Assembly (NCBI GenBank): GCA_038501625.1
Contig: JAZAYU010000008.1
Location: 7,750,938 to 7,814,937 of the forward strand
Direction of reading: 5' to 3'
Origin: Corbicula japonica
Taxonomy: Eukaryota; Mollusca; Bivalvia; Venerida; Cyrenidae
Length of the DNA: 64,000 nucleotides
The notes beneath the pieces were generated by a model. The model made no database searches. It saw only the letters and a list, made by a program, of their open reading frames with translations, and was not told the origin of the DNA. Below are positions 26,601 through 41,600 of this stretch, piece after piece; the stretch's first letter is position 1; each line of letters starts with the position of its first letter. Made by a program: the position numbers and the translations under genes.

Positions 26601-29600
26601 TTCCATAAGGACTTTAACGGATGCTGATACCAGGTCATGTAAGATAGCTTGCCATATTCTTCAGGTAGTCAAGCTAGAAGACATCTTACCAGGGAAAGTT
26701 GTGTCGTGACTGGGTGGGGTGGGTGGGTCGCTGTCAGACTTGCCATCAGCATAACCTTCATCCTCGTTCTCACTGGTCAAAGAGGGCTAAAACACAAAAC
26801 ATAACACACACTATGAAATATGGTATAGAGTAGTCAGAACCAGTAATTAAAATAAATCAATATTACTATAGAACATGATTCTAAAATTCACTGGAATTGT
26901 TGTTCAAACAAAAATTGCAAAATGACTGATCTGTGCAGGCATATACTTTCTTTTACAAGATTCATGCATTTCTAAGAAACAACAAAGCAAGGTTAATGTT
27001 GCCATGTTACCATTGTGTCAAAAAATAAGCATTTTTCAAATTGCTAAAACACAAATCTTAAACCAATGTGAAGTAGTGTTTCATCAGTGTTTTTAACAAT
27101 TTTGAATACCAAATATAAGCAAATTTTATATTATTTAGGCCAGTTATAATTTGAAGATATGATTCCAGGACTTTGTTACCCAGTTATAGATGTTTTTTTC
27201 ATTGAGGGAAAAACTTTCATACATAGAAGAAGTTTAAAACAGATGACACTGTGATGCTGTATTTGTGGGAAATCTGATTTCCAACAATGGTTAAAACAGA
27301 CCTCCTCTATAGTAGCAGTCATTTAGTGTACCAAGCAGACTAAGTTACTCATTTGCCATCATAACACACTTATTTACATAAACTTACAAGATACTGTGAA
27401 GTTTAAAGATTTTGGGTCAAAGAATTCTTAAAATTTTCTGCATAAATCTATCTGATCTTAAAGGCCACTGTGACCTGACCCTCCCAAAGAAGGGCCTATT
27501 TTTTCAAGGAGTCAAAAACCTGTGATTTTTGAAGACTCTATTTGAAAAAGTTTTTGAAATATATAGCAGAAATCGATCTGGCCCCTGTGACCTATATCTT
27601 TGTCCAAGTAACCACAAGGTATCATCTCAGTAAGTCCAAACATCCTATCAAATCTATAGAGTTATATGGAACTCCTGTAATTGAGTAGAAATTAAAGTGT
27701 GACGGATGGACTGATGGATGGACAGGGCACAACAATATGACATTGTCTCCCCTTGGAGAAAGAGGAAACATAATTTTTTTTAACATGTAACTTGTAAAAG
27801 CGTTTTAACTTATCTCACCACAAACCACATTGTCTAGGTAACATGAACACGTACCAGAACACTAGTAATTGTCCTCACACTACCGGCAGACATGGGACGC
27901 GATGTATTCATCATCAATTGTTCCTTCAACACAGCTTCCTCGTCAATATCGGTATCGCTGCGCACCAGTGTCAGGTAGTAGCCGTTTCCATAACGATTCT
28001 TCAGAAAGAGGCTAGAGCCCATACAGCACAGTTTGCCTTGAGAGATGATGGCAATACGGTCACCAAGAACATCAGCTTCATCCATGTGGTGAGTAGATAG
28101 GATTATGGTTCGTCCTGTAAAATAACAATAACCACATTAATATGAAATATTTGCACTTGGTTTCCATTTCACTGCAACCAAAGTCTTTCTGAGACTGTTT
28201 CTAACATACACCATGGGTATTTGCTTTGGGACATAGGTACAAAAGCTACTTACAATCTTTTTAAAATTTGATGTTGGGACGCATGCATGTTTTACTACTG
28301 TTACGCCATCATCCCTAATGAAGTCAATGTCACTTTGCAGCCTGCCATTCTTAAAAGCTGTTATATCACAAAACACTTGTATACATGTATTATATATATG
28401 GTGCGAATGGTCTGGAAGTTAAGTTTTATATCCTCAATAAATGTAATAAAATTACAATTCAGTCCCTCAATATTGACAGAGAAAATTCAAGATGTAAACA
28501 AGGTTTTCTTCACAGTTTGTTAAAAACTGATGCAAAGGTGCTCACTGGGACTGTGTGTGTTTGGAAATAAGAAAAGTAAAATTACAAATTGGATTAAAAA
28601 TTTAGAAGACACTGGCATAACTAGCTACCTATTCGGGAAGGCATTTGCATGGTACCCTCCTTTTTGTTCTCTTAGTAGTTACATCATACATGTAATTTTG
28701 TTTTATTATGCTCTTTACCTGCCTAATAAATTCAAAAGAAAATACACAGATTTGAACTTGTGAGATCTGCCAGATGTACCTGGTTTGAGTTTGAGCAGAA
28801 GCTGCCAGATGGCTCTCCTAGCATAGGGATCCACACCCGCTGTGGGCTCATCCAGAATCACTGTCTTCGAATTACCAACAAATGCTATGGCAACTGATAG
28901 TTTTCTTTTCATTCCACCTGCAAAACAATATACGAGGGGTTAATCAGATTTTTTTGTAAATTTTCAGAAACCACCAAATTTTGAATAGATACTTAGTTTA
29001 ACTTGAACTTTTTACTGCTCATCTATTTTCTACTCGATTTCATTGTAAACTTCTGAATGGCTACCAAATTCATAAACTTTTGAAAGGATACCAGATTCGT
29101 AAACTTCTGAGTGGCTACCAAATTAGTAAACTTTTGAATGGCTACCAAATTCGTGAACTTCTGATTGGCTACCAAAAAAATACACATGAATTTTGTAAGC
29201 TGCTCATATGCAAAAAATACTTAAATTTTATATTAAATATTGATAAATCAATTTTTAAGATTAAACACAATATATATCTGTTTAATTAAGTTATCCATAT
29301 ATCTGCCATGATGAAAAAGTCTGATTGACCACATTTCTAATGTGTATTAAACTATAGAAAGAGTTCATTCATTACCATAGTAATTTCATGTGTTTCATAC
29401 TCAAACATGAAAATTAAGATCCTCTGTGCATACATGTGTAGAATAAGTAGAATTATCACTTTCCCTAATGATGCAACTTTTAATCACATCCACCATCAGT
29501 GAAGATCAGTTTGATGTGAACATTCACTGGTCACACAGTGACACAAACCAAGGTAAAAGAATGCCCAAGCAACTGTAATTGTTTAACTATTTTACATAAA

Positions 29601-32600
29601 TTGGCTGAAAAATTAAAAACTATCCACAGAAAGTACTGTAACTTACCTGAGAGATTGCTGGAGAGTTCGTGACGTTTGTGAGGCAGTCCGACATCTTTAA
29701 TCATCTGCTCCATCTCGACCTTCACTTGTTTGCCCGGTGCTCCCTTCAGTCGCGCATAAAACCACAGATGCTCTTCCACAGTCAACCTTTTGTAAAAAAA
29801 AGGGCACTCACTGGTGACAATAATATATGCTTTAAAGTTTCAGATTTTTTGTTAATGATATAAAATTTTGCAAGATACAAACAATAAGTGTTCATGTTTT
29901 GCTAAATTGCAATATAATTTTGTTAAAAAAAGGTTAACAGGTGATTACAATAATTTCATAGAATAATATTTGAAAGTACATAAATGTTTTGTTTTTATTT
30001 GCTGAGAACATCAACAATTATAAACTGTTGAATCTATCACTATATACTTATTTGCTGGTAATTTTCTGTAAACAGAGAAAAACAATATGTAATCAACCAT
30101 ACACTACAAGGATATAGCTAATATCCCATATGCAACATTTGATACAACCTGCAAATCCCTGACAGATTTTGGTCTTGGCCAGAAATAACCTAATAAATCT
30201 TAAAGTGAACAGTGTAGATCCTGATCAGACTGCACAGATGTGCTGGCTGCTACGGATCCCATACTGGTCACACATGAGATATAGTCCATATCCATGGAGT
30301 AGTGGGTTTGGTTTTATACAATTCTTACCAATCAAACAGCACATTGTGTTGGGGACACATTCCCAGACTGTGTCGGATCTGATCCATCTCTGTACGAATA
30401 TCATTACCATGAATGAATGCGGTGCCTTCTGATGGTGGGAATAAACCAGTTAATATCGACCTGAAATAAAAACCTTTTTTAGTGATCGTTGATTTAATCT
30501 AAAACCTTACAGCATTTACTTCCCTTATATTAACCATAAGCATTGCCTTCACAGGCAATTTTAACAAAATTTGTTATTTCCTTTTCCACCCCCAATAATT
30601 TTCTATTCATCACGTGTCTTCAACTTTTATTGGCAATCAGATTCCTGGAGTTTAAGTACAAACCAGCTCCCTCAAGATAAATGAAACCAATGACCATTGT
30701 TGCCAATGGCAAGGATAAAGACTTGGTAAAATCAGTTTAGCTGTCTCTCCCTTATATATATATTTTTTATCTTTATTCACTGTCAAGCAGGATACTAAGG
30801 ATTCTAATAAGCTTTATGTTATACTAAAGAAGAATTCAATACCAAATATGGGCATGACAGGGGAAAAGGGGACTTCAGACAGGTAATATCAATTCTTGAA
30901 ATGATGTCATACAGTTGCACAGACCACATTCCTTATTATGCATTTTGTGGTAGAACTGACATTTTATAGTCAAAATATTTAATAAAATCACATGTTTGTT
31001 ATGAAAAAATAATAGATAATTGTATGTTCTATCCAGATATATTAAAAACAAAAATGTGAAAAAAAAAATTGTCACACTTTCACCCAGTGACTATAAAAGG
31101 GAAATTTTAACGTTATATGATATAAATAGAGAACATACATAGTTGTAGTTTTTCCAGCCCCATTGTGTCCCAAAAAGGATGTGATCTGATCCTCAAAGAA
31201 GTTGAGGCTCAGTCCATCCACCGCTGGTTTCTTTGTTGAAGCGTAGGTCTTCCGAAGGTTACGGATGGCTACACCAATCTTCTTGTCTTTTGGCTCGGCT
31301 TCCACTGTATCAGAATTGTCTGAAACAAAATTAACCAATCAATCATGAAAATCATTAGAAGACAATCAATGGTTCAAAACATTATTTTCTTAACCATTTC
31401 CCCTTTGAATTAATTTAATAGACTCGTCATTATCACAATTATATATTTTTGTTCACTGGGATGTTTTACAGAAATGAATCAATAACTTTAACTCATTCCT
31501 CCATATATTTGCCATTATGGCATGGTCAAACAGTGTAGATCCTTCTGTGCTATCAAATCAGGAACTGCAGTGGTCACAAGGAATAATCAACAACAACATC
31601 ATCATCACTCTATGTACAGATGAACTTATAACCCTTTCTTTCATATACACCTGTATACATATGTGCGACCAGTGTAGATCCAGATCAGCCGGCACATGTG
31701 CCACTTGATCGGGATCTGCACTAGTCACATTTGGTCAGAGATAACCTAACAAATTTAAAAGCGAACAGTTTAGATCCAGATCAGATTGCACGGAAGTGCC
31801 AGCTGATCATGGATCTTAACTGTTCACCCTAGCAATTAAGGTGTATCTATGGAGGAAAGGCACAGAGCATATTGCTAGATAACTCAATGTATAATGTAAC
31901 TCACCTTGTCCCCGCAGCTCCATGGCAGGTGAAAGGTCATCGTTAGCCTTGCTGCTCGTACCACACCAATAGGACTTGGTAAAAGGGAAGTAGAAAGGCT
32001 TTGGTATACCATACTGGCCTGAAAAGTTCAAAACAATGCTGTATTGTATTGCGCCAATAAACTTACTACTGAATATCATGCCAAGAGTTCTTACATATTC
32101 ATTTAATTTAGTTACAATTATAATTTCCCTCTGTTCATATCATGCTTATAATATTATAAAGTTAGAAACCGTTAACGCTTTATTCTGTATATATGGGTTT
32201 TAACATGTGAACAACCAGTGTAGATCCAGATCAGCCAGCATATTTGTGCTATCTAATCAGGATCTATAATTGTCACATCTTGGACAGAAATAACCAAATA
32301 AATACAAAAGCGAGCGGTAAAGATCCTGATCAGGTCACACCGAGGTGGCAGCTGGTCTGGATTTACACTGTTTGCCCAAGCAATAAAGGTTTATGGAGTA
32401 AAGGGTTAAGTAATAATCACAGCTAATGTCCAGTCCCATCTGCAAGCATCAATCATTTGACCTGGTACTTAAATGTTTGCTCGGTCAATAAATTTCAGCA
32501 AAACAGACAACTGAACAATGAATGTCCTGGCTCAGATTTACGCTGTGAGAAAATGATGTAAATTTAAATAAAATTAACTCTTTTTTTAGTTTCTTTTCAA

Positions 32601-35600
32601 AATAGTGTACCAAATTTCATACCTATTTGATAATGCTTCATCAGATATGATTGGACGTTAAGCGGGTATTACTTAGGGGTCCCTCCACAGCGAACAAGAA
32701 ACTCTGAGTTTCTTGATCGTTTACTTATTCAAGAAAGCATAAAATAATCATGTGTTTGTTTCAGTGAAACACCAATTTTATTTCACAAGTGAAAACCAGA
32801 AACTGATATTTTCACAAGTTGCATAGCCAGGAGTGATATGTCACTTGTGAAAATATCAGTTTTTGGAGTTTACTTGTACATCGGTAAAATCGGTATTTAA
32901 CTGAAACAAACAAATATCATCTATATTTTAAAACAAAAACATGTTTAAGTGTTATTACGTTAGATCTGTCCATAACCCAGCACTACTCACAATTGAAGAA
33001 ATACAATGATGTATACCTGGGAATACAGCTTCAATGTACCATGTCAACAGTGCGTAGAATATTGTGTCTATGATCATCATACCGATACAGTGTAGCATGT
33101 TAAAATCATCATCATTCACTGGACTTATGGCCATATTTTTCCACTGCAGACCAATAGCTTGCTCCTCCCAAGTCGCAATAAAGTTACACCCATAACCAAA
33201 TGCAACATTTGAAGACAGACCCTAAAATCATAAGTTTACCTGGAATTTTTTACCACCTTTTCTTTGCTTAAATGTCAAGCAAAGTGAACTACTGAATATT
33301 CATTAGTATTTTAGGGTAACAAAATTTTATGGGTAATTTCATTGGCAGATTAATAGACCAAATGAAAGGAAAACCCGTACAAAACAGAAGTTTATGTAAA
33401 AGTGATTTTAGAAAAGTTAAAACAATTTAAGAATCCTCAAATATGTTGTTGTTACTTCATAAAACAAACTATTATTACCACTTTACAGTGCTGTCCCAGA
33501 AATTGTACATCAAGACAAGTCAAATATATAAAATCAAAGGCTTTCTACAGCAAGGTAAATCTAATAATGAAAATCTATAGCTGTTAATAAGTCTAGAAGT
33601 TCATGCAGAGAAAGTTTGACTCAAGTTCTAAAAACTGCAAGTTCATACCCCACTAGGGATGAGATGATGTGGTTACTGGTGTCATACCAGGAGCCATCAA
33701 GTCTCACTAGTGAAATTGGGAAGAAGTTCTTACAAATATTCAAATTGATTATCTAAACACAAATTAAAACTAAATCAATAAATCTGTGATTTTTACCACA
33801 GCCATCCTGACTTTCCTGGTTAGAACTTCCTCAAACTGCAGCATCAGCATGTACGGCAAGTAGCCGAGGAAATAGATAAATCCTGCACAGCATGCCGCCA
33901 GGTTGGGACGTGAGAACCAGGTGCTGATCAGAAAACACTGGATGATGGTAACAATGGCAAAGATTGTCATGAAAAACAGGACTGCAGACGCGTCTGAATG
34001 CTCCAGTACTTTGCCAACCTGTATTACAACAGAAAAAATGTTTGTTAAGACTCTTGACACCATGGATTATGTTCATAAAACATGTGCAACCAGTGTAGAT
34101 CCAGATCAGCTGGCACATCCAAGCAATCGGATCTGGATCTTCAATTTTTGCTTTTAGGTTTATTTAATTACTTTTGACCAAGAAGCAGAAGTGTGGATCC
34201 TGACAATACTGCACAGATCTGCAGGTTGATCTGGCTCTAAACTGATCACATATAGGAAATAAGCAATATCCATAGTTAGACATTAGAAGAGTTTAAAATA
34301 AATAAGTCTCCAATCTCTCTACATGTGACATTTTACTAATGAATGTTTGTTTACTGACCAATCCTGTAATGACTTCAAGTACTTTTACCTTTTTAATGTT
34401 TATTTCTGGATGGTCTTTATAAGGTGTTTTTTACTGTATTGAAATCTATGTCAAAGTTGACATTCAATGTAACCTGACAATAAAAATCATTATCAAACAG
34501 TTTTCTGAACATTGGGCTTGAACAAAAGTTACCTTCAGTAAAATGACCAGTATAACAATTGTTAGAAACATCATCACAAAGGCATTGATAAACCATGCCA
34601 TCCAATGAACACCATTTCCTAGTCCCATAATCTTCATGACTTCCTTCAATCGTCGTTCCTTCTCGTACACGATGCTCTTACATAACATGGCAGTAGACAA
34701 TATCCAGGCCAGGATCATAAATAATGGTAACATTCGAGATATGGCATATAGAAACCTGTAAACAAAGGTGTCTTTAGTTAGCTTTTTCTTCAATTGTAAG
34801 CCTTTACTCCATATATAAGGGTTATATTGCATGTGTGACCAGTGTAGATGCAGAATATTTGGCACATCCTTACCATCTGATCTGGATCTTGATTTATAGG
34901 TTTTCTGGTGCAAACAGTGCAGATCCACATCTGATGGCACAGATGAGCAGGCTGATCTGGATCAACACTGGTCACACATGGCTATACGGAGGAAAGTAAG
35001 CACAATATTTTGGCACTGATGTGCCAGCTGATCTGGATCTACACTGTCTGCCATGAGATAACAGCCATAGTTCATGGAGTAAAGGTTTAAAACTTTTATT
35101 TGATAACTCGTGTGATACGTGTAAGTTTTAACTAATAAAGGTGTGAAAAACCTAAACAGATCTCAATTAACAACTGGAGGTTTGTAATTAAAGCTATGTA
35201 AACATTATATCCGAAGTAATAAAAATACTTCTCAAAAAGAGGTTATGCATTATGTATAAGCACAAAAAAGACAAAGCTATGTATCAAGAAAACATTGTAA
35301 ACAAAAAAGTTATAAATGATGCTTACTGTACACATGCATTAAAAGTAAAAACTGACTGAGAATATGGTTTAAGTTGTTTTTAATTCTGAACATTTCCATA
35401 TTAAGCGGACAATTCAATATCTGTTAAATATCAGTGAAATGCAAATATGCTTGCCAAATGTTTTGAAACAATACTGAAAATATTTTAAGTAAAATCTTAT
35501 GCTTCCCATGAGTAAAATCGTAATGCTGAAAATACTACAACAAAAGAAATCTGCACACCAAACCAACAGCCTTACTATATTGTGTTATTATTGACCATAA

Positions 35601-38600
35601 ATACACATTAACCATTCCCTCCATAAATATGCTTTAATGGTGTGGGTGAATAGTGTAGATCTAGATCACATAGCATGCTACATTGTTCATTTTTTTTATT
35701 TTTTAGGATATGTCTGACCATAAAGCGAACATGATAAAAGGCATATATAGAGAGAGAGTAAATGGTTAAGTTAAATGTGTTAGTATACAAAAGTGCAGGT
35801 TTCTTATTATAAGAAGCTCCAAAAAGGTGATGGACAACTTGACCTACATCATGTACCGTATAAAAACTGGATAAAAGCCCACTCACTTATCCTCCAACCA
35901 ACAAGGGTATGGAAACTGCTGCATAACAATCCCAACTGCAGTATTACCCACCCCTGAATGGACTCTTATGATAGCATGTTCTATCATGTCTTGTATATAA
36001 ACAAATCCAGACAGGAAATATTTCAAGTCTGGCCATGGGCGCCGTCTAGGGTGGGGTCGAGGATACCTATATGATAGGAAACAGTACACACACTACAATC
36101 AGACAGAAGAGATATAAGCAATACAATGTCTACAGGGCCCAAAATCTTAAAACTAAAACTGGTGATGAGTCTCAAATCTCACGCATCTGATAGGCTGAAA
36201 TGGCAACTGGTTGCCATTTCAGCCAATCAGATGCTTGACATCTGAGACTGTCTCCAATCTCAGTTTTATGATCTTGGACCAAGGTGAGCTATATCTGTTT
36301 CCTGGAAACAGCTGTGTTTTAACTACTTTTGGAAGACACCACTCCACTAATGTATATCCAATATAATGTATATTAAAGGTAGGCAGACTGGCTCGAATCT
36401 TTTTGGTTGTTAACAAATATTTCATCGGCTGACAAACAGAGCTCACCCTAAGATATGACAACATGATGATTTCCTGGATACTGGTAAAGGCTTAATAATC
36501 ATTTGCCCACGAAACTTTTAACAATTAAAATATTAATACATGTATCATTTAAATGGTTTGTGTTTATCTGTGAACTGTACCATTTAGGTTTGAATTTTTC
36601 ACAAGACAATTTAATAATTGCCAATCTTGTATTTTTTTTCAAAAATGTTTAAATATAAATTAGTTTCCTGGAAATGTTCATATCATCATGTGCAGTTAAA
36701 GAAAGACAGAAGCAGATCTCTATGGTTAGTGCTACCGTTACTCACTTATCTTCGGTATAGCACGGATATGGGAATTGTTGCGCAACAATACCAACATCAA
36801 TGGGACCATCAATTCCAGTCTGCATTCTGATAAGTGCGTGCTCTAGCATATCTTGTATGTATGCAAATCCATACATGAAATATTTAAGATGCCATGGCAA
36901 ACGCCGTGGACCAGGCTTTGGGTATCTGTAAAAGTCAAGTTTACATGTTGAGAAAATACCACACAAGAACTGTTCAACTACCATTAAAGAATGTTTATAC
37001 TCAACAAAAAAAGAAACCTGACACTGTAACTTTGAATAAGTATGAGGTGCATATTCAAAATCTATATATTTTTGCACCATCTAAAAGAAAATAACCACTG
37101 AATCACTTGTTTCATGCACCAAAAATATCAAAATGCATAATTAAGTTCAAAACATGCACAATTTTTATTACATACCACAATTCAATTAGCTTTAAATCTG
37201 ATTCCAGGAAAATACACCAAATATAAAGTGTCAGGTTTCTATTTTTGTTGAGTATATAATACAACTCAACACAAACAAGCTAATTAAAAGTAACATCACA
37301 CTGATGCTGTCACCTACAACCCTGATTGTGTAGTATTTGTTATATACTCCAAAGATATAGCTTATCACATGTGTGACCAGTGCAGATCCAGATCAGCTTG
37401 CACATCCTTGCAATCTGATCTGGATCTACCTATACTGGTCACACATGTGATATAAGCTATATCCATGATGTAAAGGTTTTACGGAATAAGTTTTTGACTG
37501 CGTATTCAGCATTTTTAGTAAAGATAGACCCCAACTGTTATTATTATTATTATTCCTGGACAGTACCAGGCACCTGACACCCTTCAATATCCAATCAAAC
37601 TGTGTTCAGTCAATCATCATTAACTGTTGCCCTTCAAATGACTTTATCTCTCAAAATTGAAGAACTTATATTACTTTCCTCAGACTAGGCCAAAGATCAT
37701 AAACCTGAGTTTGGATACCAGTCTCAAATCTCAAGCATCTGATTGGCTGAAATGGCCACTTGAGACTGATTTCCAGTTTTAGTTTTATAATCAGGCCCTG
37801 GAATTCATACCTGTCTCTTATCCGTTTTGTGCTATCAACTTTATCAACATCCATTCTGATTTTATATTCAACATGTGTCGGCATGTCCTTGGTATCTTTG
37901 GTCATCCCTGGAAACTCAATGGCTGCCCAGAAGAGATCCTGCTCAATCATGGCAATCCCATCATCCATCATTTGTTGCGAATCTTGGTAACCAACGAACT
38001 TGTCAAAGTTAAAACACTGAAAACATGAACATCTTCAGTTATACTACAGTGTAACAATATGGCTTCTGCAGGATGTTAAGATGATAATGCAATTTTTCCT
38101 CAAATAATTTAAAGCATTTCTGACATCATCCGACATTGTTTTCCATTGATACAACTTGTTTTCCATTGAAATAATGGGATGTGTCAACCACTAACCTATA
38201 AAATGACAATGAAAACTGCATGAGAACATTTTCATAGACAAATATTCTATCAATCAAAAGTTTACACTTTGATAATTACTACCAGCTGTAACTGACTGAT
38301 TAAATATGAATGGCTTCATATAAATTTTAAAATTAACTTATGACAGAATTTGAAACAATCACAATGATCAAGTTCTCCAACTGTCATTTGCTAAAACATT
38401 TTCATACTTTGGCCAACTAAACAGTAGTGTTTTACTAAATACCATTGAAAATTTATAATTTCTTAGTGAATTCAATTTTCAGTGACTTAAAGAAGAAGTG
38501 ACTGCTTATAACATGTTTTCCCATTGGCTGTACTGCAATTTTGTCTGGTTGATTGTACTGATTCTTTTAAATATTGAGCTTTAAAATTTTGGTGGCAGAA

Positions 38601-41600
38601 ACAGCCTAAGAAGACAGCCTGATAAGACAGTAAGTTGTCTGAAATCACAACTATTTACAACTGTTACTTTGCCATACTGAATGGTTTCAATTTTCCATCA
38701 AAGCAAAAACTGCAGTAAAAGTGGTAACATTCTATTGACAGATAATATACTTTCTGTCGTAATTTATATTTTATTTACTGCAATATGAGATCCAAATGTT
38801 GATATTAATTTTACTTCATTATGACACAACACTTATTTTCCTAGAGAAATTATTAACACTGGTCTTTTACTTTGCAGCAAGTAAAATCTTACTTAACACT
38901 TATTAATTTTTGATGAAATACATTTGCTCAGGGGCAGGTTATAACAAAGGCTCCTCGCAAACTATTGAACAGAGTATGATGGATTGACTAGTGACGTTAG
39001 GGGTGCATGGATGCTTTGCCGTTTATTGTAAAACGGCAAGCTTTCATTTGCTATGCTAACAATGTGGCAGTTAATACTATCTGTCGTCAACAATTCTTCT
39101 AAATAATTTGGTAAGATCTAGCAATGTTAAATTTTTTAAATATTCAGAATTAACCATTTCCTTCATATATAAGCCTTTATGGCATGGGCAGATCAGATGT
39201 AGATGCAGATCAGATGGCATATCTGCGCTGTCTGATCAGGATCTACACTGTTCACTTTTTGATTAATAAGGTTATGACCAAAGAGCAAACAGTGCAGATC
39301 CTGACCAGAAGGCATAGATGTGCCAGCTGATCTGGATCTACACTGTTTGCTCACATGATAAAAGGCGTATACATGGAGCAAACAGCTGACTTTATTTCAT
39401 TCACTAGGGTATGAAAAACATCTGGGTGGTTTAAAGAAAGTGTTAAAGCCTTTACACTATAAAAATTGAATCAACACAAATGTTTTTCATGTCTTAATGA
39501 ACACAATAAATAAACTTTTAAATCCATAAATGTCTATTCTTGAAAAGTGTAGGCACATTATAATAAAGTTTATACCACAATCAAGTATTTACCTACATTA
39601 CTTTATCCTGAAATACAGTACAAACCTTAATATATTCTGTAATATATCCGAACAGCATGTCTATCATGCTCAACGAGTCCCTCCAGTCATACTGTGTAGA
39701 GTTAGGGCCGTTGTTAAGGTACTGCTTGAGGAAGGAACAAACCATTGAAGCATTGAACGTACTGTTAAAAAAACGTGAAGCCACAAAACTGGAACCCAAA
39801 CTACACAAGTTGCTGTCCACGAAGAGCTGTAATACAGTAAAAAAATATTAACACCTGTGCCCATGGTCATAAATTAAATCTGGAGATCAGTCTAAAATCT
39901 CAAGCATCTGATTGGTTGAAATGGTGACTGGTTATGTCTTATATGGACAAAAAATAAAGAACTAGAAATGTGTCCATAGGACACGGATGCCCCCGCTATG
40001 CATGTTTGTCATGGTGAACATTTATACCAAGTTATTTTAAAATCCAATAAGTAATAACAAACTCACAGCCCAGATAAGAAAATTCTGGTTTTAGTAATAG
40101 TGACCTTGACCTTGGACGTACAGGCATGTGAATTGTACACAACAGAACGCCTTTTCATAGTGAACATTTGTGCCAAATTATTTTGAAATCACTCTGTTAA
40201 TAAGGAAGTTATAGCCAGTACAAGAAATTTCTATTTTTTGTAACAGTGACCTTGACCTTGGACCTACAGGCATGAGTATTGAACACATTGTATTGATATA
40301 TGATTTAATGAACATTTATACCAAGTTATTTTAAAATCCAATAAGAAATAACAAAGTCACAGAGCAGACAAGCTTTTTATAACAGAATTCTATTTTTAGT
40401 AACAGTGACCTTGACCTTTGACGTTTAGGCATGGGTGTTGTACATGACACACCACCTTATCATGGTGAACATTTGTGCCAAGTTATTTTGAAATCCCTTC
40501 ATTCATAAGGAAGTTGCAGCCTGGACAAGAAAATTCTATTTTTAGTAACAGCTACCTTGACCTTGGACCTACAGGCATGTGTACTGTACGCGACACACCG
40601 TCTTGATATGGTGAACATTTATTCCAAGTTATTTTAAAATCCAATATGAAATAACAAAGTTACAGAGCAGAGAAGATTTTTCCAACAAAATTCTATTTTT
40701 AGTAACAGTGACCTTGACCTTGGACCTACAGGCATGGGTGTTGTACGCGACACACCGCCTTGTCATGGTAAACATTTGTGCCAAGTTATTTTGAAATCCC
40801 TCCATTTATAAGGAAGTTACAGCTCGGACAAGAAAATTCTATTTTTAGTAACAGTGACCTTGACCTTTGACCTTTAGGCATGGATGTTGTCCATGACACA
40901 CCGCCTTATCATGGTGAACATTTGTTGCCAAGTTATTTTGAAATCCCTTCATTCATAAGGAAGTTACAGCCTGGACAAGAAAATTCTATTTTTAGTAACA
41001 GCAACCTTGACCTTGGACCTACAGGCATGGGTATTGTACGCGACACACCGTCTTGATATGGTGAACATTTATACCAAGTTATTTTAAAATCCAATATGAA
41101 ATAACAAAGTTACAGAGCGGACAAGATTTTTCCAACAAAATTCTATTTTTAGTAACAGTGACCTTGACCTTGGACCTACAGGCATGGGTGTTGTACGCAA
41201 CACACCGCCTTGTCATGGTAAACATTTGTGCCAAGTTATTTTGAAATCCCACCATTCATAAGGAATTTACAGCCCGGACAAGAAAATTCTATTTTTAGTA
41301 ACAGTGACCTTGACCTTGGAACTACAGGCATGGGTATTGTACACAACACATCGTATTGATATATGATTTAATGAACATTTATACCAAGTTATTTTAAAAT
41401 CCAATAAGAAATAACAAAGTCACAGAGCAGACAAGCTTTTTATAACAAAATTCTATTTTTAGTAACAGTGACCTTGACCTTTGACGTTTAGGCATGGGTG
41501 TTGTACATGACACACCACCTTATCAAGGTGAACATTTGTGCCAAGTAATTTTGAAATCCCTTCATTCATGAGGAAGTTGCAACCTGGACAAGAAAATTCT

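Noticed and set aside
36746..36925. Exon 13A or 13B as a dead duplicate
   Set aside because: Neither has a stop, frameshift or damaged splice site, and conserved residues ([12 protein letters not shown]) are kept in both.
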